Made by a program: the position numbers and the translations under genes. 64,000 bases of DNA, taken from NCBI RefSeq assembly GCF_007989085.1, contig NZ_BJVJ01000016.1:32262-96261 (forward strand). Reading direction: 5' to 3'. Below, piece by piece: positions 57,621 to 64,000 of the stretch (the stretch's first letter is position 1; the number at the start of each line of letters is the position of its first letter). Under the pieces are notes generated by a model, which had not been told where the DNA came from, ran no database searches, and saw nothing but the letters and a program-made list of their open reading frames with translations. This stretch comes from Pseudonocardia sulfidoxydans NBRC 16205 (GTDB taxonomy: Bacteria; Actinomycetota; Actinomycetes; Mycobacteriales; Pseudonocardiaceae).

Positions 57621-58661
57621 ATGCGCCTTGCGGTCATTCCCGGCGACGGCATCGGACCGGAGGTCATCGACGAGGCGCTCAAGGTCCTCGACGAGGTCTC
57701 CCCCGGAGTGGAGACGACCCAGTACGACCTGGGCGCCGCCCGGTGGCACTCCACCGGCGAGCTGCTGCCCGAGTCCGTCCTCACCGAGCTCCGCGGCCAC
57801 GACGCGATCCTGCTCGGCGCCGTCGGCGACCCCTCGGTGCCCAGCGGCATCCTCGAGCGCGGCCTGCTCCTGCGCCTGCGGTTCGAGCTCGACCACCACG
57901 TGAACCTGCGCCCCGCGCGGCTCTACCCGGGAGTCCGCGGCCCGCTCGCCGGCAACCCGGAGATCGACCTCGTCGTCGTCCGCGAGGGCACCGAGGGCCC
58001 CTACGTCGGCACCGGCGGCATCCTGCGCAAGGACACCCCGCACGAGGTGGCCACCGAGGTCAGCACCAACACCGCGTTCGGCATCGAGCGCGTCGTGCGC
58101 GACGCCTTCGCCCGCGCCGAGCGCCGCCCCCGCAAGCACCTCACGCTCGTCCACAAGACCAACGTGCTGGCCTTCGCCGGCGCCCTGTGGTCGCGGATCG
58201 TCGAGGAGGTCTCGCTCGAGCACCCCGACGTCACCGTCGCCTACCAGCACGTCGACTCGACGACGATCCACCTCGTCACCGACCCGTCGCGCTACGACGT
58301 GATCGTCACCGACAACCTGTTCGGCGACATCCTCACCGACCTGGCCGCCGCCGTCACCGGTGGCATCGGGCTCGCGGCCAGCGGCAACATCGACGCCAGC
58401 GGCAAGAACCCGAGCATGTTCGAGCCCGTCCACGGCAGCGCCCCCGACATCGCGGGGCAGGGCATCGCCGACCCGACGGCCGCGATCCTGTCCGTCGCGC
58501 TGCTGCTCGACCACCTCGGCAACCGCGACGCCGCCCGCCGCATCGAGGCCGCAGTCGCCTTCGACCTGGCGACGCGCGACCACGGCGCCAACAGCCACAC
58601 CCGTTCCATCGGCGACCGGCTCGCCGCGCTCGTCAGCCGCCAGGCCTCCGCGCCCGCCTGA
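57621..58661 (+). CDS. leuB: 3-Isopropylmalate dehydrogenase
   Basis: 346-residue NAD-dependent beta-decarboxylating dehydrogenase of leucine synthesis (EC 1.1.1.85). It starts [26 protein letters not shown]; the [37 protein letters not shown] and [27 protein letters not shown] motifs define the substrate and Mg sites, and [20 protein letters not shown] is the C-terminal NAD region. ATG 57621 follows AGAGAGGAT. The upstream 253-bp gap holds the serA terminator. It ends at a strong hairpin shared with the convergent EthD gene. Corresponds to Rv2995c. Confidence 0.98.
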   Translation: MRLAVIPGDGIGPEVIDEALKVLDEVSPGVETTQYDLGAARWHSTGELLPESVLTELRGHDAILLGAVGDPSVPSGILERGLLLRLRFELDHHVNLRPARLYPGVRGPLAGNPEIDLVVVREGTEGPYVGTGGILRKDTPHEVATEVSTNTAFGIERVVRDAFARAERRPRKHLTLVHKTNVLAFAGALWSRIVEEVSLEHPDVTVAYQHVDSTTIHLVTDPSRYDVIVTDNLFGDILTDLAAAVTGGIGLAASGNIDASGKNPSMFEPVHGSAPDIAGQGIADPTAAILSVALLLDHLGNRDAARRIEAAVAFDLATRDHGANSHTRSIGDRLAALVSRQASAPA

Positions 58662-58674
58662 CCGACCGCACACA

Positions 58675-58716
58675 CGACGGCGGCGGCACCCCGTGTACGG
58701 GGTGCCGCCGCCGTCG
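58675..58716. terminator. Bidirectional terminator between leuB and the EthD gene
   Basis: Perfect 20-bp arms, CGACGGCGGCGGCACCCCGT (58675-58694) and its complement (58697-58716), two-base centre. Lies between convergent stops at 58661 and 58725. Confidence 0.9.
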
Positions 58717-58724
58717 ACGGTTCT

Positions 58725-59039
58725 CTAGACCACGGTGCTGGAGGGTCCGGTCAGCATCGTGACGCCGGCGCCCGCGAAGTTCTCCAGGTCGGCGACCGCG
58801 GCCTTGCCCGCGTCGCTGGCCATGGACGCGCCCATCGCCTCCGCCGAGTCCCACACCAGCACCGCGACCAGGTGGTAGTCGGGCTTGGCGCCGTCGGGAC
58901 CGGGCTGCGGCCGGGTCACCGTGAAGCTCCGCAGGTCGGGGAGCTTCGTCGCGAGCGGCGCGTGCACGTCGTCGTAGTGCCTGTCGAAGGCTGCTGCGTC
59001 GGCAGGATGGTTGTAGAGCGCGGTGAGCTGGAACGACAC
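58725..59039 (-). CDS. EthD family protein
   Basis: 104-residue dimeric alpha/beta-barrel protein of the EthD family: [42 protein letters not shown] with the typical F-D-x-H-Y-x-x-x-H-x-P-L motif, and [21 protein letters not shown]. EthD is required for ether degradation by the EthB P450 in Rhodococcus; many homologues are only distantly related and uncharacterised. GTG 59039 follows GGAGG at 4 bp. It follows the FAD monooxygenase gene (gap 53 bp, same strand), so they may be co-transcribed. Confidence 0.86.
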   Translation of the reverse strand: MSFQLTALYNHPADAAAFDRHYDDVHAPLATKLPDLRSFTVTRPQPGPDGAKPDYHLVAVLVWDSAEAMGASMASDAGKAAVADLENFAGAGVTMLTGPSSTVV

Positions 59040-59092
59040 GAGACCTCCTGGGACCGACCCGCGCACTCCGGTGTCCGCGGGCTCCACGGCCA

Positions 59093-60409
59093 TCATGCCG
59101 ACCGGCCGCCGTCCCCGCCGACCGTCCTTTCCCCGTCGGGGAGAGAACGGGCTGCCTCCCGGGCCGGCGCGCGCCGTGCCCACCCGGGAGCACGCTCGGG
59201 CAGCGGACCGATCGCCACGAGGCGGGCCGGGACGGCCTGCAGCACCGGGAACCGCTGCGCGACCCGGACCAGGAACGGGAGCCGTCCCGTCGACGGGGGA
59301 GGCGTGGCCGGGTCGGCGTCGAGTGCTTTGCCCAGCACCGCGCGGTGCGCGAGCCGCTGCCCGCCCTGCACCAACGCCGTCGGCCACCAGCGCCGCAGCT
59401 GGACGCGCCGCAGCGCCCTCGTCGACGCCGTCCCGTCGCGGCGCAGCTCCGGCGCCAGGATCCGGGCCGCGGCCACCGCGTCGGCCACCGCCAGGTTGAT
59501 GCCGACGCCCCCGACCGGCGACATCGCGTGCGCCGCGTCGCCGATCAGCAGCAGGCCGCGCGCGTACCAGCGGCGCAGCCGGTCGAGCCGCACGTCGAGC
59601 AGCTTGACCTCGTCCCACGACTCCAGGGTGTCGACCCGGTCGCCCAGCCACGGCACCAGCGCCACCATCCGCCGACGCAGCTCGCCGATGCCCTGGGCGC
59701 GCAGCTGCGCGTCACTGCCCTTGCGGATCATGTAGGCGCACTGCCAGTAGTCGCCGCGGTCGATGAGGACGCAGAAGTGCCCGGCGGTGAAACGGCCCAG
59801 CCCGCCCGGGACGTCGTCGGCACGGCGGGGGAGCCGGAACCACCAGACGTCCATGGGGACGCCGAAGCCGCGCGTACGCAGCCCTGCAGCGGCGCGCACG
59901 GCCGAGTGCCGGCCGTCGCAGGCGACGGTCAGCGCTGCGGTGAGCTCCTGCTCCTGCCCGGTGGCGCGGTCGGTCCACCGGACCCCGGTGACCCGGCCCT
60001 GCTCGGCGAGCAGGCCCGTGACGTCGGCCTCGCGGACGAGTGTGAACGACGGCTCCTCGGCCGCGGCGTCGGCGAGCAGGTCGAGGAAGTCCCACTGCGG
60101 GACCAGCGCGACGTGCTTGTGGGCGCCGGGCAGCCGGCTCATGTCGGCGATCTGGACGAGCCCGCCGTCGAGCTGGGCGGCGACCCGGTCGAGGCGGCGC
60201 TGGGGGAGCGCGGCGAACCGCTCACCGAGCCCGAGGTCGTCGAGCAGGGTCAGCGTGGAGGCGTGGACGGTGTCGCCGCGGAAGTCGCGCAGGAAGTCGG
60301 CGTGCTTCTCCAGGACGGTGACCTCGATCCCGGCGCGGGCGAGCAGCAGCCCCAGGACCATTCCCGCGGGGCCGCCGCCGACGACGGCGACGGTCGTTTT
60401 TTTCCCCAT
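59093..60409 (-). CDS. FAD-dependent aromatic-type monooxygenase
   Basis: 438-residue group A flavoprotein monooxygenase (PHBH-like). The N-terminal Rossmann motif is [30 protein letters not shown], the D-G motif is [16 protein letters not shown] (about 165), and the second FAD motif is [28 protein letters not shown] (about 300). The C-terminal 60 residues are basic. Substrate unknown. ATG 60409 lies 7 bp after a TACAAT -10 hexamer, an excellent match, so a leaderless mRNA is likely. Codons 2-4 include a run of seven A (minus strand), a possible slippage site. It is divergent from gltX. Confidence 0.9.
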   Translation of the reverse strand: MGKKTTVAVVGGGPAGMVLGLLLARAGIEVTVLEKHADFLRDFRGDTVHASTLTLLDDLGLGERFAALPQRRLDRVAAQLDGGLVQIADMSRLPGAHKHVALVPQWDFLDLLADAAAEEPSFTLVREADVTGLLAEQGRVTGVRWTDRATGQEQELTAALTVACDGRHSAVRAAAGLRTRGFGVPMDVWWFRLPRRADDVPGGLGRFTAGHFCVLIDRGDYWQCAYMIRKGSDAQLRAQGIGELRRRMVALVPWLGDRVDTLESWDEVKLLDVRLDRLRRWYARGLLLIGDAAHAMSPVGGVGINLAVADAVAAARILAPELRRDGTASTRALRRVQLRRWWPTALVQGGQRLAHRAVLGKALDADPATPPPSTGRLPFLVRVAQRFPVLQAVPARLVAIGPLPERAPGWARRAPAREAARSLPDGERTVGGDGGRSA

Positions 60410-60416
60410 GCGTTGA

Positions 60417-60422
60417 ATTGTA
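60417..60422 (-). promoter_or_regulatory. -10 element of the FAD monooxygenase gene
   Basis: TACAAT on the minus strand, 7 bp before ATG 60409; close to the TATAAT consensus and consistent with leaderless transcription. No convincing -35 hexamer. Confidence 0.55.
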
Positions 60423-60466
60423 TCCCCGGTTCCGCGTCGGCGCGAGGGGTGCGAGACGATGGCCTC

Positions 60467-61960
60467 GTGAGCTCTCCCTCCCAGGTCCGGGTGCGGTTCT
60501 GCCCGTCGCCCACCGGCACGCCGCACGTCGGCCTCATCCGCACCGCGCTGTTCAACTGGGCGCACGCCCGCCACCACGGCGGCGCGTTCGTGTTCCGGAT
60601 CGAGGACACCGACGCCGCACGCGACAGCGTCGAGTCCTACAACGCGCTGCTCGACGCGCTGCGCTGGCTCGGGCTCGACTGGGACGAGGGCCCCGAGGTC
60701 GGCGGCGAGCACGGCCCCTACCGGCAGAGCGAGCGCCACGACCTCTACCGCGACGCCCTCGGCCGCCTCACCCAGGCCGGTGAGGTCTACGAGTCCTACT
60801 CGTCGGCCGAGGAGATCGAGGCCCGCCACCGCGCCGCCGGCCGCGACCCCAAGCTGGGCTACGACAACGCCGACCGCGACCTGACCGAGGAGCAGAAGGC
60901 GGCGTTCCGCGCCGAGGGTCGCAAGCCCGTGTACCGGCTGCGGATGCCCGACCGCGACATCACGTTCTCCGACCTCATCCGCGGCGACGTCACGTTCAAG
61001 GCCGGCACCGTCCCCGACTTCGTGCTCGCCCGCGGCGACGGCAGCCCGCTCTACCCCCTCACAAACCCGCTCGACGACGCCCTCATGGGCATCACCCACG
61101 TCCTGCGCGGCGAGGACCTCCTCTCGTCCACCCCACGCCAGATCGCGCTCTTCGAGGCGTTCCAGCGCGTCGGCATCGGCAACGGCGCCCCCACCTACGC
61201 GCACCTGCCGCTCGTCACCGGGGAGGGCGCCCGCAAGCTCTCCAAGCGCGACCCCGAGTCGAACCTCTTCCACTACCGCGACCGCGGATTCCTGCCCGAA
61301 GGCCTGCTCAACTACCTCGCATTGTTGGGTTGGTCCATCGCCGAGGACCGCGACGTCTTCTCCCTCGACCAGATGGTCGCCGCATTCGACGTGTCACGCG
61401 TCTCCTCGAATGCGGCCCGCTTCGACCTGAAGAAGGCCGAGGCGATCAATTCCGCGCACATGCGACTTCTCGCCGTCGACGACTTCGCCGCCCGCGTCGT
61501 TCCCTACCTCGAGGCCGAGGGTGTGATCAGTGGCACGCCCACCGCGGCCCAGGCCGAACTGCTCGCCGCGGCCGCCCCGCTCGTCCAGGAGCGCAGCGTC
61601 GTCCTGTCCGACGCCGCGCGCATGCTCCGCTTCCTCTTCGTCGACGAGGACGGCTTCACGGTCGACGACGACGCTGCCGCCAAGAACCTCGGTGCCGACG
61701 CCGCCCCCGTCCTCGACGCGGCCCTGACCGGCCTGAACGCCCTCGACGACTGGTCCGCCACCGCGATCGAGGAGTCCCTCAAGACCTCACTCGTCGACGG
61801 GCTGGGCCTCAAACCGCGCAAGGCGTTCGGCCCGGTACGGGTCGCCGTCTCCGGCCGGACCGTCTCCCCGCCGCTCTACGAGAGCATGGAACTGCTGGGG
61901 CGCGAGCGGTCGATGCGGCGACTGGGGGCCGGTTTGGAGCGGGCTCGGGGCGTGGTCTAG
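60467..61960 (+). CDS. gltX: Glutamyl-tRNA synthetase
   Basis: 497-residue class I synthetase charging tRNA-Glu (EC 6.1.1.17) and, since gatCAB is present, probably also tRNA-Gln to give the amidotransferase substrate. HIGH motif: [30 protein letters not shown] motif: [13 protein letters not shown] (about 250). [32 protein letters not shown] is typical. No glnS is seen in the window, which fits the indirect Gln-tRNA pathway. GTG 60467 is the only start near the beginning of similarity. The tRNA-Gln and tRNA-Glu genes follow at once, as in mycobacteria (Rv2992c). Confidence 0.98.
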   Translation: MSSPSQVRVRFCPSPTGTPHVGLIRTALFNWAHARHHGGAFVFRIEDTDAARDSVESYNALLDALRWLGLDWDEGPEVGGEHGPYRQSERHDLYRDALGRLTQAGEVYESYSSAEEIEARHRAAGRDPKLGYDNADRDLTEEQKAAFRAEGRKPVYRLRMPDRDITFSDLIRGDVTFKAGTVPDFVLARGDGSPLYPLTNPLDDALMGITHVLRGEDLLSSTPRQIALFEAFQRVGIGNGAPTYAHLPLVTGEGARKLSKRDPESNLFHYRDRGFLPEGLLNYLALLGWSIAEDRDVFSLDQMVAAFDVSRVSSNAARFDLKKAEAINSAHMRLLAVDDFAARVVPYLEAEGVISGTPTAAQAELLAAAAPLVQERSVVLSDAARMLRFLFVDEDGFTVDDDAAAKNLGADAAPVLDAALTGLNALDDWSATAIEESLKTSLVDGLGLKPRKAFGPVRVAVSGRTVSPPLYESMELLGRERSMRRLGAGLERARGVV

Positions 61961-61963
61961 AGT
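61934..61963 (+). promoter_or_regulatory. Promoter for the tRNA-Gln/tRNA-Glu unit
   Basis: TTGGAG (61934-61939), 18-bp spacer, TAGAGT (61958-61963). It overlaps the last codons and stop of gltX and lies 65 bp upstream of tRNA-Gln. Another TATACT hexamer (62125-62130) precedes tRNA-Glu. Confidence 0.5.
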
Positions 61964-62028
61964 TCTCTGCGCAGGGCACGGGAAACCGGGCCGGCGGGAA
62001 ACCGCAAGGCCCGGAGAACCGGACCCAT

Positions 62029-62100
62029 TGGGGTATGGTGTAATTGGCAGCACGACTGATTCTGGTTCAGTTAGTCTAGGTTCGAGTCCTGGTACCCCAG
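62029..62100 (+). tRNA. tRNA-Gln (anticodon CTG)
   Basis: 72-nt cloverleaf: acceptor TGGGGTA/TACCCCA, anticodon stem ACTGA/TCAGT with loop TTCTGGT, T loop GTTCGAGTC, discriminator G, no encoded CCA. Together with gltX and gatCAB it is the substrate of the two-step Gln-tRNA pathway. A GGAAAC/GTTTCC hairpin (62102-62119) separates it from tRNA-Glu. Confidence 0.97.
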
Positions 62101-62142
62101 CGGAAACGCCGAAGTTTCCAGATGTATACTGAGAAAGTTCCT

Positions 62143-62215
62143 GGCCCCGTCGTCTAGCGGCCTAGGACGCCGCCCTCTCAAGGCGGTAGCGCGGGTTCAA
62201 ATCCCGTCGGGGCTA
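62143..62215 (+). tRNA. tRNA-Glu (anticodon CTC)
   Basis: 73-nt cloverleaf: acceptor GGCCCCG pairing with CGGGGCT (one G-T), anticodon stem CCGCC/GGCGG with loop CTCTCAA, T arm GCGGGTTCAAATCCCGT, discriminator A. Just before a strong intrinsic terminator. Confidence 0.97.
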
Positions 62216-62219
62216 CAAC

Positions 62220-62255
62220 AAAAAGGCTCTCGCACTCCGGTGCGAGAGCCTTTTT
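62220..62255 (+). terminator. Intrinsic terminator after tRNA-Glu
   Basis: Stem of A5 plus GGCTCTCGCAC and complement plus T5 with a TCCG loop, 16 bp in all, 4 bp after the tRNA. A classic poly-T terminator that also reads as one on the minus strand. Confidence 0.95.
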
Positions 62256-62385
62256 CGTGTTCGGCCCACGCGGCGGTGGACAATTCTCGCCGAGTTCGAC
62301 CCGAGACTGCTGCCGACCTTGATCGACGCAGTGCCGACCTCGGCGAAAGTGGGCCCCGGATCGAGGCATCGCCCCACCACTCCAG

Positions 62386-62432
62386 CGCAACCACGCTGCT
62401 CTCCTCCGGGGTCGGGCAGCAGTGAGGTTGCA
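62386..62432. repeat. Family D palindrome, diverged single copy
   Basis: CGCAACC at 62386 and GCAGCAGTGAGGTTGC ending at 62431, about the same 48-bp spacing as the tandem units behind ligA. Confidence 0.8.
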
Positions 62433-63366
62433 CCGGGCGGACTGCCGCATCCGCGAAGTGCCGGCCCGAGCTGGGCCGCGCCGAGCTGGCCGGATTTGGC
62501 CGGTGCCGAGCTGGTCCGCGCCGAGTGCGGCGAGGCGAGAGGCCGTCGTGCTTCGATGCCAATGTGCGACCTCAGGTCAGGCCCCTCTGCAGGGCGCACC
62601 GCGTGCCTTCCAACGCCCGGCACGTTTTTGCTTGTCAGCGGCCGTCCTGCAGCCTGCTTGACGACTGCAGAACCTGCGTGGTGACGCTGCAAGGTGCGCG
62701 CACGAGCCGGCGCCGCGAGATCGGGCCACGAGACTCACCGCTCGCGCGTGAGCCTCGGGGCGGTTTGCAGCTTGTTCGGCCGGGGCCCGCCATGGGTGTC
62801 ACGATCGTCGCGCACCTTCGAGGGGCAGCGGCTGTCCCGCAGGCTGCGTGACGACCCCGGAACCTGCGTGGCGACGCTGCAGTGTGTGCGCCCGTGCTGC
62901 GGGTCGCTCAGGGTTCCGCGGGGTCGGGATGGGCCCCGAGGCGGGCCGACATGCGTGTGCTCCGGCCGGGGCGTGCATCGAGGCACGTCACGTGCGTCGC
63001 ACGATCGGCGCGCACCTTCGCGGGTCAGCGATCGTCCTGCAGGCTGTCCGACGAGGTCGGAACCCACGCGGTGACGCTGAAGCGTGCGCGCCGGTCGCGC
63101 CTGGCGGTGCCGGGGCATCGCGCTCGGGCTGCTCCGCGTCGACGAGAGGTTCGGCCGGGCCTGTCGTGTGCCTTCCGGGACCGGCACGCACCTTCGCTGA
63201 TCAGCGGACGTGCCGCAGGCTGCTCGACGAGCGCAGTACTCACGCGGGGACGTTGCAGTGCGCGCCCGCGACGATGCCCCGGCCGCCGCCGAGCTCGACA
63301 ACGGACTGGCTGCGTTCACGATCGACGCGGCCTGGTCCCGACGTCGGCGAAACGCCGGCCGCCGCG

Positions 63367-63421
63367 CGCCGAGACCTACGTGAGTGCTGCTTCGCGCCGG
63401 CAGCACTCCTGTTGGTCTCGG
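63367..63421. repeat. Family C palindrome, copy 3, inverted orientation (55 bp)
   Basis: GCCGAGACC...GTGAGTGCTGC and GCAGCACTCCTGTTGGTCTC: its left arm matches the complement of the right arm of copy 1 and vice versa, so the element is inverted relative to copy 1. It lies in the gene-free region. Confidence 0.9.
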
Positions 63422-63481
63422 CGGAGCGCGTGGAGGGCGCGAGACGTGCGGCCGGCTGGTGCCAGGCACGGCGGCGGGGTC

Positions 63482-63521
63482 GTGAGTGGCGATAGTCGCT
63501 ATAGCGACTATCGCCACTCAC
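63482..63521. repeat. Family A palindrome, copy 8 (40 bp)
   Basis: Stem identical to copy 1, loop TATA. It starts (minus strand) 4 bp beyond the stop of the Pro/Thr-rich protein gene, the usual position for this family, and closes the gene-free repeat region. Confidence 0.95.
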
Positions 63522-63525
63522 AGGG

Positions 63526-64000
63526 TCACGGGGTCGTCGGCTGCGCAACCACCGAGGTGGTCGTGGTGGGTGTGGTCGGCTTCGGCGACGTCGTGGTGGT
63601 CGGCTTCGGGGTGGTGGTCGGCGTCGTGGTGGTGGGGGTCGTCGGCTGCACCGGCGTTGTCGTCGTCGTGCGGACCGGCGGGGGGGGGGGTGGGGGCTGG
63701 TTGTGCGTGGGCTGGGGCTCCGGAGGGGCCTCGGTGGTGGCCGGGGCCGCTTCCGTCGTGGTGACGGCCTCGGTGGGGACGATGCGGGTGTTGGCGGCGC
63801 TCTGGGGGTTGCTCTGGGGCCAGAAGAGCACGGCGGCGATGACGCCGAGGGCCGCGAGCACGCCACCGGCGGCGACGAGGAGGACGGGGGTCCGCCGGGG
63901 CGGGTCGTCATGCTCCAGGTCGGGGGAGGCGTAGGGGTCGCCGTAGCCACCCATCGGCATGTTGTCGCGCGGAGGGGGCGGGGGCGGGGCGACGGGCGGG
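63526..64000 (-). CDS. Pro/Thr-rich single-pass membrane protein, N-terminus outside window
   Basis: Read from the window edge the frame is open: P-P-V-A-P-P-P-P-P-P-R-D-N precedes the ATG at 63960, so that ATG is probably internal and the gene begins beyond the window. Visible features are a polar Gly/Pro/Tyr-rich segment, one membrane helix (PVLLVAAGGVLAALGVIAAVLFW) and a long extracytoplasmic tail rich in Thr and Pro (PTTTTPTTTPKPTTTT and similar). A tract of 11 consecutive G on the plus strand (63680-63690) encodes a proline run. No catalytic domain is seen; a cell-wall spacer or mucin-like role is guesswork. Confidence 0.7.
   Translation of the reverse strand, partial: PPVAPPPPPPRDNMPMGGYGDPYASPDLEHDDPPRRTPVLLVAAGGVLAALGVIAAVLFWPQSNPQSAANTRIVPTEAVTTTEAAPATTEAPPEPQPTHNQPPPPPPPVRTTTTTPVQPTTPTTTTPTTTPKPTTTTSPKPTTPTTTTSVVAQPTTP

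Larger units (their letters stand above)
62256..63481. repeat. 1.2-kb gene-free repeat region beside tRNA-Glu
   Basis: No frame here has recognisable similarity. Four diverged direct repeats share anchors CAGCG...CCTGCAGGCTG...GACGACC..GGAACC..GTGACGCTGCAG..GTGCGC, with CAGCG at 62636, 62826, 63026 and 63202 (spacings 190, 200, 176 bp). Each core is an imperfect inverted repeat (GCGCAC...CAGCG / CGCTG...GTGCGC). A second pair of related blocks lies at about 62296-62350 and 63295-63352 (both with GATCGACGC and CGGCGAAA). Members of palindrome families D (62386-62432), C and E are scattered within it. Confidence 0.8.

Noticed and set aside
62248..63480. Several frames of 80-350 codons in the region after the tRNAs
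   Set aside because: No ribosome-binding sites, no domain similarity, frames run through diverged repeats on both strands.
62143..63521. Integrated element or prophage at tRNA-Glu
   Set aside because: No integrase, excisionase or duplicated tRNA 3' end is visible; only repeats are found.

Overview
The window is very GC-rich, densely packed DNA with GTG starts, many 4-bp stop/start overlaps and several start codons that sit about 7 bp behind a -10-like hexamer (likely leaderless mRNAs). Together with the gene content this points to an actinobacterium. Much of the window follows the Mycobacterium tuberculosis Rv2992c-Rv3029c order from memory (etfBA, GNAT, PlsC, cysteine desulfurase, mnmA, Rv3015c-like, ligA, ACT protein, gatCAB, lppZ-like, DoxX, PH protein/Cfp6-like, ilvBNC, serA, leuB, gltX, tRNA-Gln, tRNA-Glu). 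The style and accessory content fit Pseudonocardiaceae, perhaps Pseudonocardia; the genus is a guess.

Layout. 1-1626: end of an ABC permease gene and a luciferase-like monooxygenase. 1700-16063: a nearly complete purine-to-allantoate catabolic locus. One operon (minus strand, from 9311) encodes the three xanthine dehydrogenase subunits, an 8-oxoguanine/guanine-type deaminase, an AtzF C-domain protein, allantoinase and allantoicase, and is divergent from a PucR regulator. A second (minus, from 16063) encodes a purine permease fused to an OHCU-decarboxylase-like domain, a stand-alone OHCU decarboxylase, 5-hydroxyisourate hydrolase and uricase. Ureidoglycolate-processing enzymes and urease are not in the window. 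16793-22983: etfBA, an acyltransferase pair, cysteine desulfurase and mnmA. 24380-28825: an acyl-CoA ligase/thiolase/acyl-CoA dehydrogenase/TetR operon with a candidate operator. 28899-34502: B12-independent methionine-synthase-like protein, an aminotransferase, a broken oxidoreductase gene, and ligA with an unusual charged insert. 34979-40064: BKACE-type protein, reductase/desaturase pair, CdaR-type regulator, ACT protein. 40407-43811: gatCAB. 43902-50703: mixed housekeeping and conserved genes, ending in ilvD. 50783-54485: ilvBNC behind a leader-peptide attenuator. 54575-62255: LLM oxidoreductase, serA, leuB, EthD protein, FAD monooxygenase, gltX, two tRNAs and a strong terminator. 62256-63481: gene-free and full of repeats. 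63526-end: a proline/threonine-rich membrane protein that runs off the window.

The most unusual feature is a set of palindromic repeat families (A to E here) that nearly always lie within a few bases of a stop codon. Family A (40 bp, 8 copies) supplies the TGA stop codon itself in five cases, shows compensatory base changes in its stem and carries a conserved non-stem tail. Family D forms four tandem units with an exact 62-bp period behind ligA. All families except B recur in, or have relatives in, the gene-free stretch beside tRNA-Glu. They look like portable terminator-like elements.
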